DNA of 64,000 bases, from contig NZ_PPXQ01000006.1 of NCBI RefSeq assembly GCF_004798585.1, forward strand, positions 1 to 64,000, given 5' to 3'. The notes below the pieces were generated by a model, which saw only the letters and a program-made list of their open reading frames with translations, was not told where the DNA came from and ran no database searches. Numbering within the stretch: the stretch's first letter is position 1; the number at the start of each line of letters is the position of its first letter. The position numbers and the translations under genes were made by a program. The stretch is from Massilia sp. Mn16-1_5. GTDB taxonomy: Bacteria > Pseudomonadota > Gammaproteobacteria > Burkholderiales > Burkholderiaceae_D. Shown piece after piece: positions 42,950 through 51,270 of the stretch.

Positions 42950-43657
42950 ATGTCTTGCTTACAACACCTTGCTGCGCCAGAAGATTTGCACCCGTCCTTG
43001 TGGCGCGCTTCCCAGCTGGCGCATGCAGATACGCGCTGCGTGGACACCGGCCACCCGGCCTTGTCGAAGCAATTGCCCGGCGGCGGCTGGCCGACCGGCA
43101 CCCTGGTCGACCTTCTGCTGCAACAGCCCGGCATCGGAGAAATGCGCCTGCTGCGCCCGGCGTTGGCCGCGGCCGCGTCGCGCCGCATCGTGCTGCTGCA
43201 GCCGCCCCATCCGCCGCAGGCGCTGGCCTTGGCCGCGCTCGGCGTGCCGCCTTCCCAGCTCATCTGGCTGCGCGCCGAGCGCGGCGCCGACGCCCTGTGG
43301 GCGGCCGAGCAGGTGCTGCGCAGCGGCAGTTGCGGGGCGCTGCTGTTCTGGGCCAACCATGCGCGCGGCGAAAGCCTGCGCCGCCTGCACCTGGCGGCCC
43401 AGTGCGGAGAGACCCTGTTCTTCATGATGCGTCCGCTGGCCAGCGCCCAGGACGCCTCGCCGGCGCCGCTGCGCCTGTCCCTGCGGCCCGCCGCCGGAGG
43501 CCTGGACATCGGTTTCATTAAACGCCGGGGACTGCAGCGCGACGCGCCGCTGTTCCTCCCACTCACTCCTTCTCTGCTTCAACGCCATGCGACTGTGGAT
43601 CGGCCTGTACCTGCCCCGGCTACCGCTCGAGGTTTTCAGCCCGAACTGGTCAACTGA
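42950..43657 (+). CDS. imuA: ImuA (SulA/RecA-like mutagenesis factor)
   Basis: 235 residues from the ATG at 42950; 21 upstream in-frame codons (from 42887) are not coding because the LexA box lies among them. A RecA-like core without a usable Walker A: LPGGGWPTGTLVDLLLQQPG, RRIVLLQPPHPPQALALAAL, QLIWLRAERGADALWAAEQV and GALLFWANHARGESLRRLHL. ImuA works with ImuB and DnaE2 in SOS mutagenesis. Its 3' end overlaps imuB by 71 nt. Confidence 0.9.
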   Translation: MSCLQHLAAPEDLHPSLWRASQLAHADTRCVDTGHPALSKQLPGGGWPTGTLVDLLLQQPGIGEMRLLRPALAAAASRRIVLLQPPHPPQALALAALGVPPSQLIWLRAERGADALWAAEQVLRSGSCGALLFWANHARGESLRRLHLAAQCGETLFFMMRPLASAQDASPAPLRLSLRPAAGGLDIGFIKRRGLQRDAPLFLPLTPSLLQRHATVDRPVPAPATARGFQPELVN

Positions 43658-45068
43658 CAGCGGCTGCGTCGTGCTCGAGGGCGAGCGGGTGCTGGCCGCC
43701 TCGCCCCTGGCGCGTGCCGCCGGCATCAAGAACGGCATGCGCCGCGGCGGCGTGCTGATGCTCATGCCCGAGGCGCGCATCGTCGAGCGCTCGCCCGAAC
43801 GCGAGGCGGAAAGCCTGCATGCGGTGGCGATGGCGCTGCTGCAGTACACGCCGCAAGTCACGCAGGCCGAGGAATCGACCCTGTTGATCGACATCGGCGC
43901 CAGTCTGCGCCTGTTCGGCGGCATCCGCGCCCTGTGCCGGCGCGTGCGCGCCAGCCTGCGCGCGCTCGGCTTCTCGGGCTATCTCAGTTGCGCACCCACC
44001 GCGCGCGGCAGCTGGATGCTGGCACGCCAGCGTGCCGGCCGGGTGCTCACCATCGAATCGCTCACGCGCCGCCTCGACCGCCTGCCGAGCACACTGCCAC
44101 CGCCGGCGCGGCCCTACGCCGGCTGGTTCGAGGGCATCGGCTGCTTCGACATCGGCGCCATGCGGCGCTTGCCGCGCCCCGGCCTGCAGCGTCGCTGCGG
44201 CCGCGCGCTGCTCGACGTGCTCGACGCCGCCTACGGCATGCTGCCCGAGCTGTTCGAATGGATCGAAGCGCCGACAAGCTTTCACGCAAAAATAGAATTG
44301 TTCGACCGTTTGGAGAACGCCGAGGAGTGCCTGCAGGGCGCCGAGCGCCTGGTGCAGCAGCTGACCGGCTGGCTCTGCGCGCACCAGCTGGCGGTGGAGC
44401 GCATCACGCTGCTGCTCGAACACGAGCGGGGCAGGGTGGCGCGCCCGGCAACAAAGGTCGAGATCGCGCTGGGCGAACCGACCTGGCGCGACGAACACCT
44501 GGTGCGCCTGCTGCGCGAACGCTTGGCCAAGACCGTACTTGACGCCCCCGTCATCGCCCTCGCTTTGGAAGCCGCGCAGCTGCAGCCGATGGCGCCGCCG
44601 AGCGAATCGCTGTTTCCCGAACCAGGCGGCAGCGAGGAAGACCGGGTGCGCATGCTGGAACTGCTGGTGGCGCGCCTGGGGCCGGACAATGTTTTACAGG
44701 CGCTGCCCCAGGCCGACTACCGGCCTGAAGTCGCCAACACCTGGGTCCCGGTACAGCAGAAAGTGCGCGAGTCGGTGCGTGCCGCGCAGCTGCCGGCCGA
44801 CGTGCACAGCCTGCCGCGCCCGACCTGGATTCTCGCCAAGCCGATCGCACTGCTCATGCGCAATCACCGGCCGTTTTATGGTTCGCCGTTAAAGATGGCG
44901 TCGACGCCGGAACGCATCGAAGCGGGATGGTGGAGCCAGTCGCAGACGCGCGACTATTTCATCGCGGAGGGACAGGACCACACGCTGTACTGGGTGTACC
45001 GCGAGCGCATCGTGGGGGCGGGCGAGGATGCGGAGCCGAGGTGGTATCTGCATGGCTTGTTTGGGTGA
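43587..45068 (+). CDS. imuB: ImuB (Y-family polymerase-like) translesion factor
   Basis: 493 residues of the DinB fold: WIGLYLPRLPLEVFSPNW, RRGGVLMLMPEARIVERSPE, TLLIDIGASLRLFGG. In ImuB proteins the polymerase acids are degraded, and it acts as a scaffold linking the beta clamp, ImuA and DnaE2 rather than as an enzyme. The start MRLWIGLYLPRLP is the family's own start, so the 71-nt overlap with imuA seems real. DnaE2 does not follow; the next gene is the convergent dmeF. Confidence 0.92.
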   Translation: MRLWIGLYLPRLPLEVFSPNWSTDSGCVVLEGERVLAASPLARAAGIKNGMRRGGVLMLMPEARIVERSPEREAESLHAVAMALLQYTPQVTQAEESTLLIDIGASLRLFGGIRALCRRVRASLRALGFSGYLSCAPTARGSWMLARQRAGRVLTIESLTRRLDRLPSTLPPPARPYAGWFEGIGCFDIGAMRRLPRPGLQRRCGRALLDVLDAAYGMLPELFEWIEAPTSFHAKIELFDRLENAEECLQGAERLVQQLTGWLCAHQLAVERITLLLEHERGRVARPATKVEIALGEPTWRDEHLVRLLRERLAKTVLDAPVIALALEAAQLQPMAPPSESLFPEPGGSEEDRVRMLELLVARLGPDNVLQALPQADYRPEVANTWVPVQQKVRESVRAAQLPADVHSLPRPTWILAKPIALLMRNHRPFYGSPLKMASTPERIEAGWWSQSQTRDYFIAEGQDHTLYWVYRERIVGAGEDAEPRWYLHGLFG

Positions 45069-45080
45069 GCAGAGCTGAGC

Positions 45081-46070
45081 TTAGCTTGCGCCATCGGGCC
45101 GGTAATGTACCTCGATCGTCGCGTGCACGATTTCTTCGTGAATCCCCAGTTGCTCGCGTAGCTTCGCCGGGGTCAGGGCCGGGTCGTTCGTCACCAGGCT
45201 CAGGGCGCAGGAATAGAACTGCTTGCCGACGCGCCAGACGTGCAGGTCGACCAGTTTGGCGTAGCCTGCGTTTGAGGCGGCTGCGACGACTTCGCGGATT
45301 TCCTCGACGACCGGCGCGTCCATTTCGCGGTCGAGCAGGACTTTGCCGGTTTCGACGATGAGGTTCTTGGCCCACACCGCGACCAGCACCGCGCCGACGA
45401 TCCCCATCACCGGATCGAGCCAGGACCAGCCGAAGGCCCAGCCGCCGGCCAGCGCGCCGATGGCCAGTACCGAGGTCGCGGCATCCGCGATGACGTGGAT
45501 GTAGGCGGACTTCAGGTTCAGGTCGTGGTGACCATGTCCGTGTCCGTGGTCGTGCCCATGATGATCGTGATGGTGATGCCCGTGGCCGTGGCCGTGATCG
45601 TGGTGGGCATGGCCCAGGATCAGCGCGCAGACGACGTTGACGACCAAGCCGATCACGGCGATGACGATCGCTTCCCGGTAGTGGATGGGTTCGGGCGCGA
45701 AGATGCGCTCGACCGAACTGAACGCCATCATTGCCGCGATCCCGAGCAGGAAGACGGCGCTCGTATAGCCGGCCAGGACTTCGATCTTCCAGGTGCCGAA
45801 GGCAAAGCGCGGATCCTTCGCATACTTGCGTGCGGCGGAGTAGGCGAATGCGCTCAGGCCGATCGCCAGCGCGTGGGAGCTCATGTGCCAGCCGTCCGCC
45901 AGCAGAGCCATCGAGTTGAACCACCAGCCGGCGGCGATCTCCACCACCATCATGACCAGGGTGATCCACATGACGAGGCGCGTGCCGCGCTCGGCCGCGT
46001 TGCTGCCCTGGTCGAAGATATGCTCGTGCGCCAGGTCGTCGACAGGATGGTGATGCGTCAGGTCTTGCAT
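45081..46070 (-). CDS. dmeF: Cation diffusion facilitator DmeF (Co/Ni efflux)
   Basis: 329 residues: six membrane helices, with paired Asp/His in ALLADGWHMSSHAL (HxxxD-like site on helix 2) and IHVIADAATSVLA (helix 5), then a cytosolic domain with VDLHVWRVGKQFY. The loop between helices 4 and 5 (~155-190) is a run of about 20 His in HDHGHGHGHHH-type repeats, as in DmeF and other CDFs that export Co2+, Ni2+ or Zn2+. The ATG at 46070 follows a DUF1289 gene by 20 bp, and an RcnR-type regulator heads the set, which points to cobalt or nickel. Confidence 0.92.
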   Translation of the reverse strand: MQDLTHHHPVDDLAHEHIFDQGSNAAERGTRLVMWITLVMMVVEIAAGWWFNSMALLADGWHMSSHALAIGLSAFAYSAARKYAKDPRFAFGTWKIEVLAGYTSAVFLLGIAAMMAFSSVERIFAPEPIHYREAIVIAVIGLVVNVVCALILGHAHHDHGHGHGHHHHDHHGHDHGHGHGHHDLNLKSAYIHVIADAATSVLAIGALAGGWAFGWSWLDPVMGIVGAVLVAVWAKNLIVETGKVLLDREMDAPVVEEIREVVAAASNAGYAKLVDLHVWRVGKQFYSCALSLVTNDPALTPAKLREQLGIHEEIVHATIEVHYRPDGAS

Positions 46071-46090
46071 GGTTTCCTCAACCGGCCGTG

Positions 46091-46267
46091 CTAGCGGCCG
46101 GCCAGTTTTTTCTCGCGCCGCGCGCGTTCGTTGATGATCTGGTGCCTGCGGTGATCGGTCATCTTCTTCCACTCGCGCGCTTCGTCGCGCGTGCGCAGGC
46201 AGCCGGTGCACAAGCTTGTCTTGCCGTCGAACTGGCAGAGTTCGACGCAGGGCGATTTGACGGCCAT
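46091..46267 (-). CDS. DUF1289 protein (small Cys-rich), in the dmeR-dmeF operon
   Basis: A 58-residue protein: MAVKSPCVELCQFDGKTSLC, GCLRTRDEAREWKKMTDHR. The cysteine pairs (CVELC and SLCTGC) are the DUF1289 signature and would bind a metal such as Zn or an Fe-S cluster. Start 6 bp after the dmeR stop, stop 20 bp before dmeF, so it is in the same operon. It is a plausible metal-binding adjunct to the Co/Ni circuit, though DUF1289 genes also occur elsewhere. Confidence 0.85.
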   Translation of the reverse strand: MAVKSPCVELCQFDGKTSLCTGCLRTRDEAREWKKMTDHRRHQIINERARREKKLAGR

Positions 46268-46273
46268 CGCTGC

Positions 46274-46549
46274 CTACTTTAGGTAAGCCCGAATTACCGC
46301 GAGCAGCTCGTCCGCGCCTTCGGTACGCGCGGCTTCGCTCAGGTCGCCCGCGGCGACGTGTTCCCTGACGTGATCCTCGAGCACTTCGGCCATCAGGCCG
46401 TTCATGGCGCCGCGGCTGGCCGCCAGCAAATGCAGGACTTCGCTGCAGCCGGCTTCCGATTCCAGTGCGCGTTCGATGGCCTCGACCTGGCCGCGGATGC
46501 GGCGGACGCGGGCGAGCAGCTTCGCCTTTTCTCGAGCGGTATGGGACAA
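46274..46549 (-). CDS. dmeR: RcnR/CsoR-family metal-sensing repressor (DmeR-like)
   Basis: 91 residues, all-helical DUF156 fold. It starts with TTG (TTG TCC CAT) behind an AAGGTG box 6-7 nt away. The start matters because it places His at position 3. The ligand set His3, Cys35 (SEAGCSEV), His60 and His64 (LEDHVREH) is that of E. coli RcnR, which senses Ni2+ and Co2+, and unlike the Cu set of CsoR or the His-Cys-only set of FrmR. It should be released from DNA by metal to induce DUF1289 and dmeF. Confidence 0.9.
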   Translation of the reverse strand: MSHTAREKAKLLARVRRIRGQVEAIERALESEAGCSEVLHLLAASRGAMNGLMAEVLEDHVREHVAAGDLSEAARTEGADELLAVIRAYLK

Positions 46550-46568
46550 CAGGGCACCTTCGTTGATA

Positions 46569-46585
46569 GGGTAGGGGGGTATCCT
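46569..46585. promoter_or_regulatory. Probable RcnR/DmeR operator (G-tract)
   Basis: GGTAGGGGGGTATCCTA contains a G6 tract flanked by GTA and TAT, the pattern of RcnR-family operators (A/T-rich halves around a G/C tract). It lies 20 bp upstream of the dmeR TTG. Confidence 0.6.
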
Positions 46586-46611
46586 AACAGATAATACGAA
46601 GTGAAGGCGCG

Positions 46612-46638
46612 ATCCGGCAGCGGTGGCGCCTGCCGGAT
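46612..46638. terminator. Hairpin between dmeR promoter and CusF-like gene
   Basis: ATCCGGCAG and CTGCCGGAT pair perfectly (9 bp, 9-nt loop). It follows the stop of the copper operon and precedes the dmeR operator. No T-run follows, so a terminator role is tentative. Confidence 0.4.
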
Positions 46639-46655
46639 GCCACGCGCACAGCCGA

Positions 46656-46994
46656 TTACTCTACTTTTTGCAGCTGGACGACGGTGATCGCGCCACCGAC
46701 GCGATCGGCCGAAAAGCTGACCTTGTCGCCAACCTTGATCTCGTCGAGCATGGCGGCATTCCTGGTACGGAAGACCATCGTCATGGCCCCCATGTTGAGG
46801 TTTGGGATCTCGCCGTGGCGCAGCGTGATCTTGCCGGTCTCCCTGTCGATCTTTTTCACTTCGCCGTCGACGAGCGCCAGCGCGGGTGCCTGCTGCGCCG
46901 CAGGGGCGTCATGGCCGGCGTGATCCTGCGCGGAAGCGCCTGCCACGGCGGCAGCCATGGCGAGGGCGAGAGCGAATCGGGAAATCTTCATCAT
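46656..46994 (-). CDS. CusF-like periplasmic copper-binding protein, Trp ligand replaced
   Basis: 112 residues, signal peptide (KISRFALALAMAAAVAGASA). The OB-fold has GEVKKIDRETGKITLRHGEI with the His ligand and LNMGAMTMVF with the two Met ligands of CusF. In CusF the Trp before PEMTM (WPEMTM) caps Cu(I); here Met-Gly takes its place, so metal affinity or redox shielding may differ. In the family it hands copper to CusB; no CusCBA is here. Last gene of the copper operon. Confidence 0.85.
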   Translation of the reverse strand: MMKISRFALALAMAAAVAGASAQDHAGHDAPAAQQAPALALVDGEVKKIDRETGKITLRHGEIPNLNMGAMTMVFRTRNAAMLDEIKVGDKVSFSADRVGGAITVVQLQKVE

Positions 46995-47007
46995 GTCGGC
47001 TCCTTTT

Positions 47008-47451
47008 TCAGTTGTAGTGCTTGTACACCGTGGTGTGCCCGTCCGGGTGCACCAGCAGCACATCGTACGGATCCTTGCGCGGTCCTTCCATGCCTGGAGA
47101 GCCGAGCGGCATGGCGGGCACCGCCAATCCTTTGGCCTTCGGCTTTTCCTTCAGCAGGCGCTTGATCTCGCTGGCCGGCACATGGCCTTCGATCGCATAG
47201 CCGCCGATCATGCCGGTGTGGCAGGACCCCAGCTCGTCCGGGATGCCGCCGCGCTTGCGGTAGTCGGACGGGTCGTCGACATTCTTGACGCGGGGCGTGA
47301 AGCCGTTCGCCTTCAGGTGCTCCACCCAGCCTTCGCAGCAGCCGCAAAACTCGCTCTTGAAGACGTCGATGACGGGCGCGGCGGCCATCGCCACAAGCGG
47401 GATGCTCAGGCTCACAGCCAGCGCGGTACGGGAAACGATTTGTCGGATCAT
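47008..47451 (-). CDS. DUF411 periplasmic metal-binding protein (CopG-like)
   Basis: 147 residues, signal peptide (TALAVSLSIPLVAMAAA). The CxCC motif in SEFCGCCEGWVEHL (~36-40) and ELGSCHTGMIGGYAIEGHVP with Cys-His and later His are the hallmarks of DUF411, the thioredoxin-like fold of CopG-type copper proteins. The N-terminal cysteines can cycle between disulfide and Cu(I)-bound. It lies between the multicopper oxidase and CusF-like genes (22 and 13 bp), so it is in the copper operon. Confidence 0.9.
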   Translation of the reverse strand: MIRQIVSRTALAVSLSIPLVAMAAAPVIDVFKSEFCGCCEGWVEHLKANGFTPRVKNVDDPSDYRKRGGIPDELGSCHTGMIGGYAIEGHVPASEIKRLLKEKPKAKGLAVPAMPLGSPGMEGPRKDPYDVLLVHPDGHTTVYKHYN

Positions 47452-47473
47452 GATGGCTCCTTGAAGTGAATGC

Positions 47474-48856
47474 TCAGTGATGGCCTTGGTGGCCGGTCGG
47501 TTTGCGGACGGTGACTTCGATCGTCGCCTTGGCGTCCGGTTTGCCGCCGGCGCTGTCGTGGCGCACCGCGCCCGGGGACGCGCCTGTCCATTCGTAGGCG
47601 ACGGTACCGGGCGGATGCTTGTACCAGCCCGGGTCGGTGTAGTCGCCCGGCTTCTGGTCCTTGCGCACTTTTACGACGGTGAACATGCCGCCCATCTCGA
47701 TGCCGCCGAACGGGCCCTGGCCCGTCATCATCGGCAGCGTGTTGTCGGGCAGCGGCATTTCCATGTCGCCCATCGAACCGCCCTTGTCGCCCATGACCAT
47801 GTAGTCCGGCACCAGTTTCGCGATCTTCTCGGCGACGCCACGGTGGTCGACGCCGATCATGTTCGGTACCTGGTGTCCCATCGCGTTCATGGTGTGATGC
47901 GGCTTGTGGCAGTGGAAGGCCCAATCGCCGGGCGCATCGGCGATGAATTCGATGGCGCGCATCTGGCCGACGGCGATGTCGGTGGTGACCTCGGGCCAGC
48001 GCGATTCCGGCCGGGTCCAGCCGCCGTCGGTGCCGGTGACCTCGAACTCGTGGCCGTGCAGGTGGATCGGGTGGTTCGTCATCGTCAGGTTGCCGGCGCG
48101 GATGCGCACGCGGTCGCCCTGGCGCACGTTCATCGTATCGATGCCCGGGAAGGCGCGGCTGTTGAAGGTCCACAGATTAAAATCGGTCATCTCGTTGACC
48201 CGCGGCGTATAGCTGCCCGGTTCGATGTCGTAGGCGTTCAACAGGAACACGAAGTCGCGGTCCACCGCATGCTGCGCCGGGTTCTTCGGGTGCGTAACCC
48301 AGAAGCCCATCATGCCCATCGCCATCTGCACCATCTCGTCCGCGTGCGGGTGGTACATGAAGGTGCCGGGTCGCCGAGCGACGAACTCGTAGACGAAGGT
48401 CTTGCCGGGCATGATGGGCGGCTGGTTCAGGCCGGTGATGCCGTCCATGCCGTTGGGCAGGCGCTGGCCGTGCCAGTGGATGCTGGTCTGCTCGGGCAGG
48501 CGGTTAGTGACGAAAATCCGCACGCGGTCGCCCTCGACCACCTCGATCGTCGGCCCCGGACTCTGGCCGTTGTAGCCCCACAGGTTGGCCTTCATGCCGG
48601 GCGCGATCTCGCGCACCACCGGTTCGGCGATCAGGTGGAACTCCTTGACGCCGTTGTTCATGCGCCAGGGCAGGGACCAGCCGTTCAGGGTGACGACCGG
48701 ATGGTAGGGCCGGCCGTTGGGCGGCGATGGCGGCGGCTGCGTCGCCGCGCTGCTCATGATCGGCGCTTCCGGCAGCGTCGCGGCGCCGGCGCGGCTGACC
48801 AGGCCGGCCCCGACCAGGGCGGCAGCGCCGGTGAAGAAATCTCGACGAGAACTCAT
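47474..48856 (-). CDS. Tat-exported multicopper oxidase (copper-resistance type)
   Basis: 460 residues, twin-arginine signal (SSRRDFFTGAAALVGAGLV). Copper ligands: SIHWHGQRLPNG (~126), FMYHPHADEMVQ, NHPIHLHGHEFEVTG and AFHCHKPHHTMNAMGH (~315, HCHxxxHxxxxM for T1). Two large gaps compared with CopA (short domain 2 loop, no Met-rich segment) make it closer to CueO- or laccase-like copper oxidases. It should oxidise Cu(I) to Cu(II) in the periplasm. Follows the outer-membrane factor by 18 bp. Confidence 0.9.
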   Translation of the reverse strand: MSSRRDFFTGAAALVGAGLVSRAGAATLPEAPIMSSAATQPPPSPPNGRPYHPVVTLNGWSLPWRMNNGVKEFHLIAEPVVREIAPGMKANLWGYNGQSPGPTIEVVEGDRVRIFVTNRLPEQTSIHWHGQRLPNGMDGITGLNQPPIMPGKTFVYEFVARRPGTFMYHPHADEMVQMAMGMMGFWVTHPKNPAQHAVDRDFVFLLNAYDIEPGSYTPRVNEMTDFNLWTFNSRAFPGIDTMNVRQGDRVRIRAGNLTMTNHPIHLHGHEFEVTGTDGGWTRPESRWPEVTTDIAVGQMRAIEFIADAPGDWAFHCHKPHHTMNAMGHQVPNMIGVDHRGVAEKIAKLVPDYMVMGDKGGSMGDMEMPLPDNTLPMMTGQGPFGGIEMGGMFTVVKVRKDQKPGDYTDPGWYKHPPGTVAYEWTGASPGAVRHDSAGGKPDAKATIEVTVRKPTGHQGHH

Positions 48857-48874
48857 TGTGTTTTCAATCCTTGA

Positions 48875-50293
48875 TCAATGTTCGGCGGCGGCTGAGGCAG
48901 CGGTGGCGCCGGCGCCAGTCATGCCGACTGTCGCGCCGCCGCTGCCGTTGATGGCGGCCTGCAGGTCGGTATCGGCGATCCAGTAATCGCGCTGCGCTTC
49001 GATGGAGGCATTCACGCCGTTGATTTGCGCACGGGCGTCGGCCAGCAGCTCGAATACGCTCATGAGCATGCCGTTGTAGCGCAGCAGGGTCTCTTCCGAG
49101 ATCTTCTTCCGGAGCGGCACGATCTCGTCCCGATAGTGGCGCGCCACGTCATAGCTCGTGCGGTAGGCGGAGTAGGCTTCCCGCACCTGGGAGCGTGCGC
49201 TGATGGCGGCATCGGCCGTGCGGTGCACGGACTGCATGTAGATCGCCTCGGCTTTGGTGACGCGCGCGCCGCCCCAGTCGAACAGCGGCAGCGCCAGCTC
49301 GATCTCATAGCCGTTCTCGCGCGGCGCGCCGGATTTGCTCGCGTTGACGTAGCCGGCGTCGAGCACGTTGACGAAGCCGGTCGCCCGGCTCAACCCCAGC
49401 GCCCGCGCCGTGGCTTGCGTATTCAGCCTTGCCAGCTGGACGTCCAGGCGCTGCCGCATCGCCAGCGCTTCGATGTTGGCGGACTCGCGCGCTGCGCCCG
49501 GCAACTCGGGCAGGCGGGCGGGCAGCTGGAAGGCCGTGTGCCCGCCCCAGAGACCCATCAGGCGGGTCAGCCGTTCGCGCGCAGCGGTGGCCTGGTGGCG
49601 TGCACGGGCCAGCTGGGTGCTCGCTTCAGCGGAAAAGGCCTGCTCGCGCGCCTGATCCAGCCTGCTCAAGTTGCCGACCTTCGCCATGCGCGCTGCCAGA
49701 TCGGCGCTCGCTTGCGCGGCCTCGCGCACCTGATCCGCGTAGCTGGCCGATTGCGCGGCCGCCACGGCATTGAACCAGGCCTTGCGGGTGTCGGCTGCCA
49801 GGCGCACCGCCTCCTGCGCCGCCACCAGCTTGGCGCCTTCGAAGCGGCGCGCCTCGATGTCGCGGCGCAGCGGAATGGTCAGCAGGCCGACCAGGTCGAA
49901 CATGACGCTGCGTTCGATCTCGCTCTCGCCGCCACCCGACTTGCGGCTGAAACCAATACTTGGATTACGCATCCGGCCCGCCTGCACCAGGTCGGCCTCG
50001 GCCACGCCGAGCGCGGCGAGCGAGGCGCGCAGGCCGCGGTTGTTCAGGAGCGCGACGCGCACCGCGTCGTCGGCCGAGAGCGGGGACTGCAGGAGCCGTG
50101 CGAGTTCGACGCTGGCCGGGCCGGCGTCCGCGGCTTGCGGCAGGCGCAGGTCCTGGCCGGTGCGCTCGGCGGTCATGGCGGAGACCGCATCGAGGCCGCC
50201 GTCTTTCGAGAACGTGGCGCAGCCGCTCAAGGCCAGTGCCAGTGCTGCAGCGGCGACCGTGCGTAGCGGCGCGATAATGGACTGTGTGGTCAT
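48875..50293 (-). CDS. TolC-family outer-membrane factor lipoprotein (CusC-like)
   Basis: 472 residues with a lipobox (LALSGCATFSKDG, Cys24). Two repeats of the TolC fold, with helical hairpins at QAADAGPASVELARLLQSPL and LDVQLARLNTQATARALGLS, and the C-terminal DWGGARVTKAEAIYMQSVHR. It belongs to the CusC/NodT branch. The inner-membrane RND pump and adaptor usually partnered with it are missing from the operon, so it may serve a pump encoded elsewhere. Confidence 0.9.
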   Translation of the reverse strand: MTTQSIIAPLRTVAAAALALALSGCATFSKDGGLDAVSAMTAERTGQDLRLPQAADAGPASVELARLLQSPLSADDAVRVALLNNRGLRASLAALGVAEADLVQAGRMRNPSIGFSRKSGGGESEIERSVMFDLVGLLTIPLRRDIEARRFEGAKLVAAQEAVRLAADTRKAWFNAVAAAQSASYADQVREAAQASADLAARMAKVGNLSRLDQAREQAFSAEASTQLARARHQATAARERLTRLMGLWGGHTAFQLPARLPELPGAARESANIEALAMRQRLDVQLARLNTQATARALGLSRATGFVNVLDAGYVNASKSGAPRENGYEIELALPLFDWGGARVTKAEAIYMQSVHRTADAAISARSQVREAYSAYRTSYDVARHYRDEIVPLRKKISEETLLRYNGMLMSVFELLADARAQINGVNASIEAQRDYWIADTDLQAAINGSGGATVGMTGAGATAASAAAEH

Positions 50294-50302
50294 TGTGCCT
50301 GC

Positions 50303-50629
50303 CTAGTGATGTTTGCTGTGATCGACAGGGGCCGGCTGGCGTGCCGGCGCCGGTACGGGAGCGGCCGGCGCTGCCTGGTGCGCCGCGTGACCGGCATGAC
50401 CGGAAGGCGCCGCCACGGCCTCGTTCGCCGCACGCCAGAGCTTGTCCGGCGTCGGCGCGCTGCCCTGCGGCTCAGCCGAGGGACGCGTGATGGCCGATTC
50501 GTAGACGATCGGCCTGACAGGCGCGGCCGGATCGGCGGGATCGGGCGTGCGCGGGGATTGCTGGGCCAGTGCAGCGAAGGGCAGGGCCAGGAGGGCGCCA
50601 AGGAGGGCGGCCCGGGATGTCTGATGCAT
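50303..50629 (-). CDS. Exported Pro/Ala/His-rich protein of the copper operon
   Basis: 108 residues, signal peptide (RAALLGALLALPFAALAQ). The mature part is Ala/Pro-rich, with His clusters near the end (SGHAGHAAHQ, PAPVDHSKHH). These may chelate copper or silver. Its stop lies 9 bp before the TolC-family start. It is disordered-looking and has no recognisable domain. Confidence 0.7.
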   Translation of the reverse strand: MHQTSRAALLGALLALPFAALAQQSPRTPDPADPAAPVRPIVYESAITRPSAEPQGSAPTPDKLWRAANEAVAAPSGHAGHAAHQAAPAAPVPAPARQPAPVDHSKHH

Positions 50630-50729
50630 GATCAGTCCTCGAAATCGGCAACGGAGCGTGCGTGTGCACGCGTGCAAGCGCAGGAGGCCTTACCGGGCTT
50701 GAAAGCGCCGCGGCCGGCTCCTGCTTCGA

Positions 50730-51158
50730 TCAGGAGAGCTGAGGCCGGGGAGGACGTTGCAGACCGTCCGGGATGAAGCCCGGAACGAGGGTCGCTGGAG
50801 AGATGAGGAAGGCGTCGCTGCCCTCGAATGCCGGCACGGCCAGGAAAGCCGAGGGCGGTGCGGCCGCGCCGATACACAGCACCGAGCAGGCGCTGCAGGA
50901 GGAATGGGTTTGCTTCTCCGCCTTGTCATGCGAAGCATGGTCGACGGCGCCCGCCTGGTCGGCGTCGCTCGCATGCGCGCCGTGATGGGCATGCATGCCG
51001 GCGTCCGCATTGTGATGGGAGGCGGCGACGGCTTCGACATGCTGGCTGAGCTGGCGCTGACCCGGCACGCAGGACATCCCGACGCTGGCAGCCATCGCAT
51101 GCAGCGGTAGTATGGCCATCAGCAGCCAGACCAGGAATGTCTTGATCGAACGGTTCAT
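50730..51158 (-). CDS. DUF2946/CopL-like His- and Cys-rich exported protein
   Basis: 142 residues from 51158; the open frame extends to 51344 but those codons are antisense to a hydrolase promoter region. N-terminal hydrophobic signal (IKTFLVWLLMAILPLHAMA), a His-rich section (HHNADAGMHAHHGAHASDAD, ASHDKAEKQTH) and a Cys-x-x-Cys-x3-Cys patch in SSCSACSVLCIG resemble CopL/DUF2946 proteins near copper genes. The stop lies 100 bp before the next gene's start; probably the first gene of the copper operon. Function inferred from context. Confidence 0.7.
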   Translation of the reverse strand: MNRSIKTFLVWLLMAILPLHAMAASVGMSCVPGQRQLSQHVEAVAASHHNADAGMHAHHGAHASDADQAGAVDHASHDKAEKQTHSSCSACSVLCIGAAAPPSAFLAVPAFEGSDAFLISPATLVPGFIPDGLQRPPRPQLS

Positions 51159-51270
51159 AGGTGCGCCGAGTATAGCACGGCGGTTTTTGGCCTGAAAACA
51201 GGCGTGGCGCTTCTTGCACAGTGCCTCCATCCGGTGCAGAGTAGCGCCTTCATTGCAACAGAAAGACAAC

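Noticed and set aside
45530..45610. Tandem nucleotide repeat in the dmeF region
   Set aside because: It is the codon run for the His/Gly/Asp-rich loop of the CDF protein, not a separate repeat.
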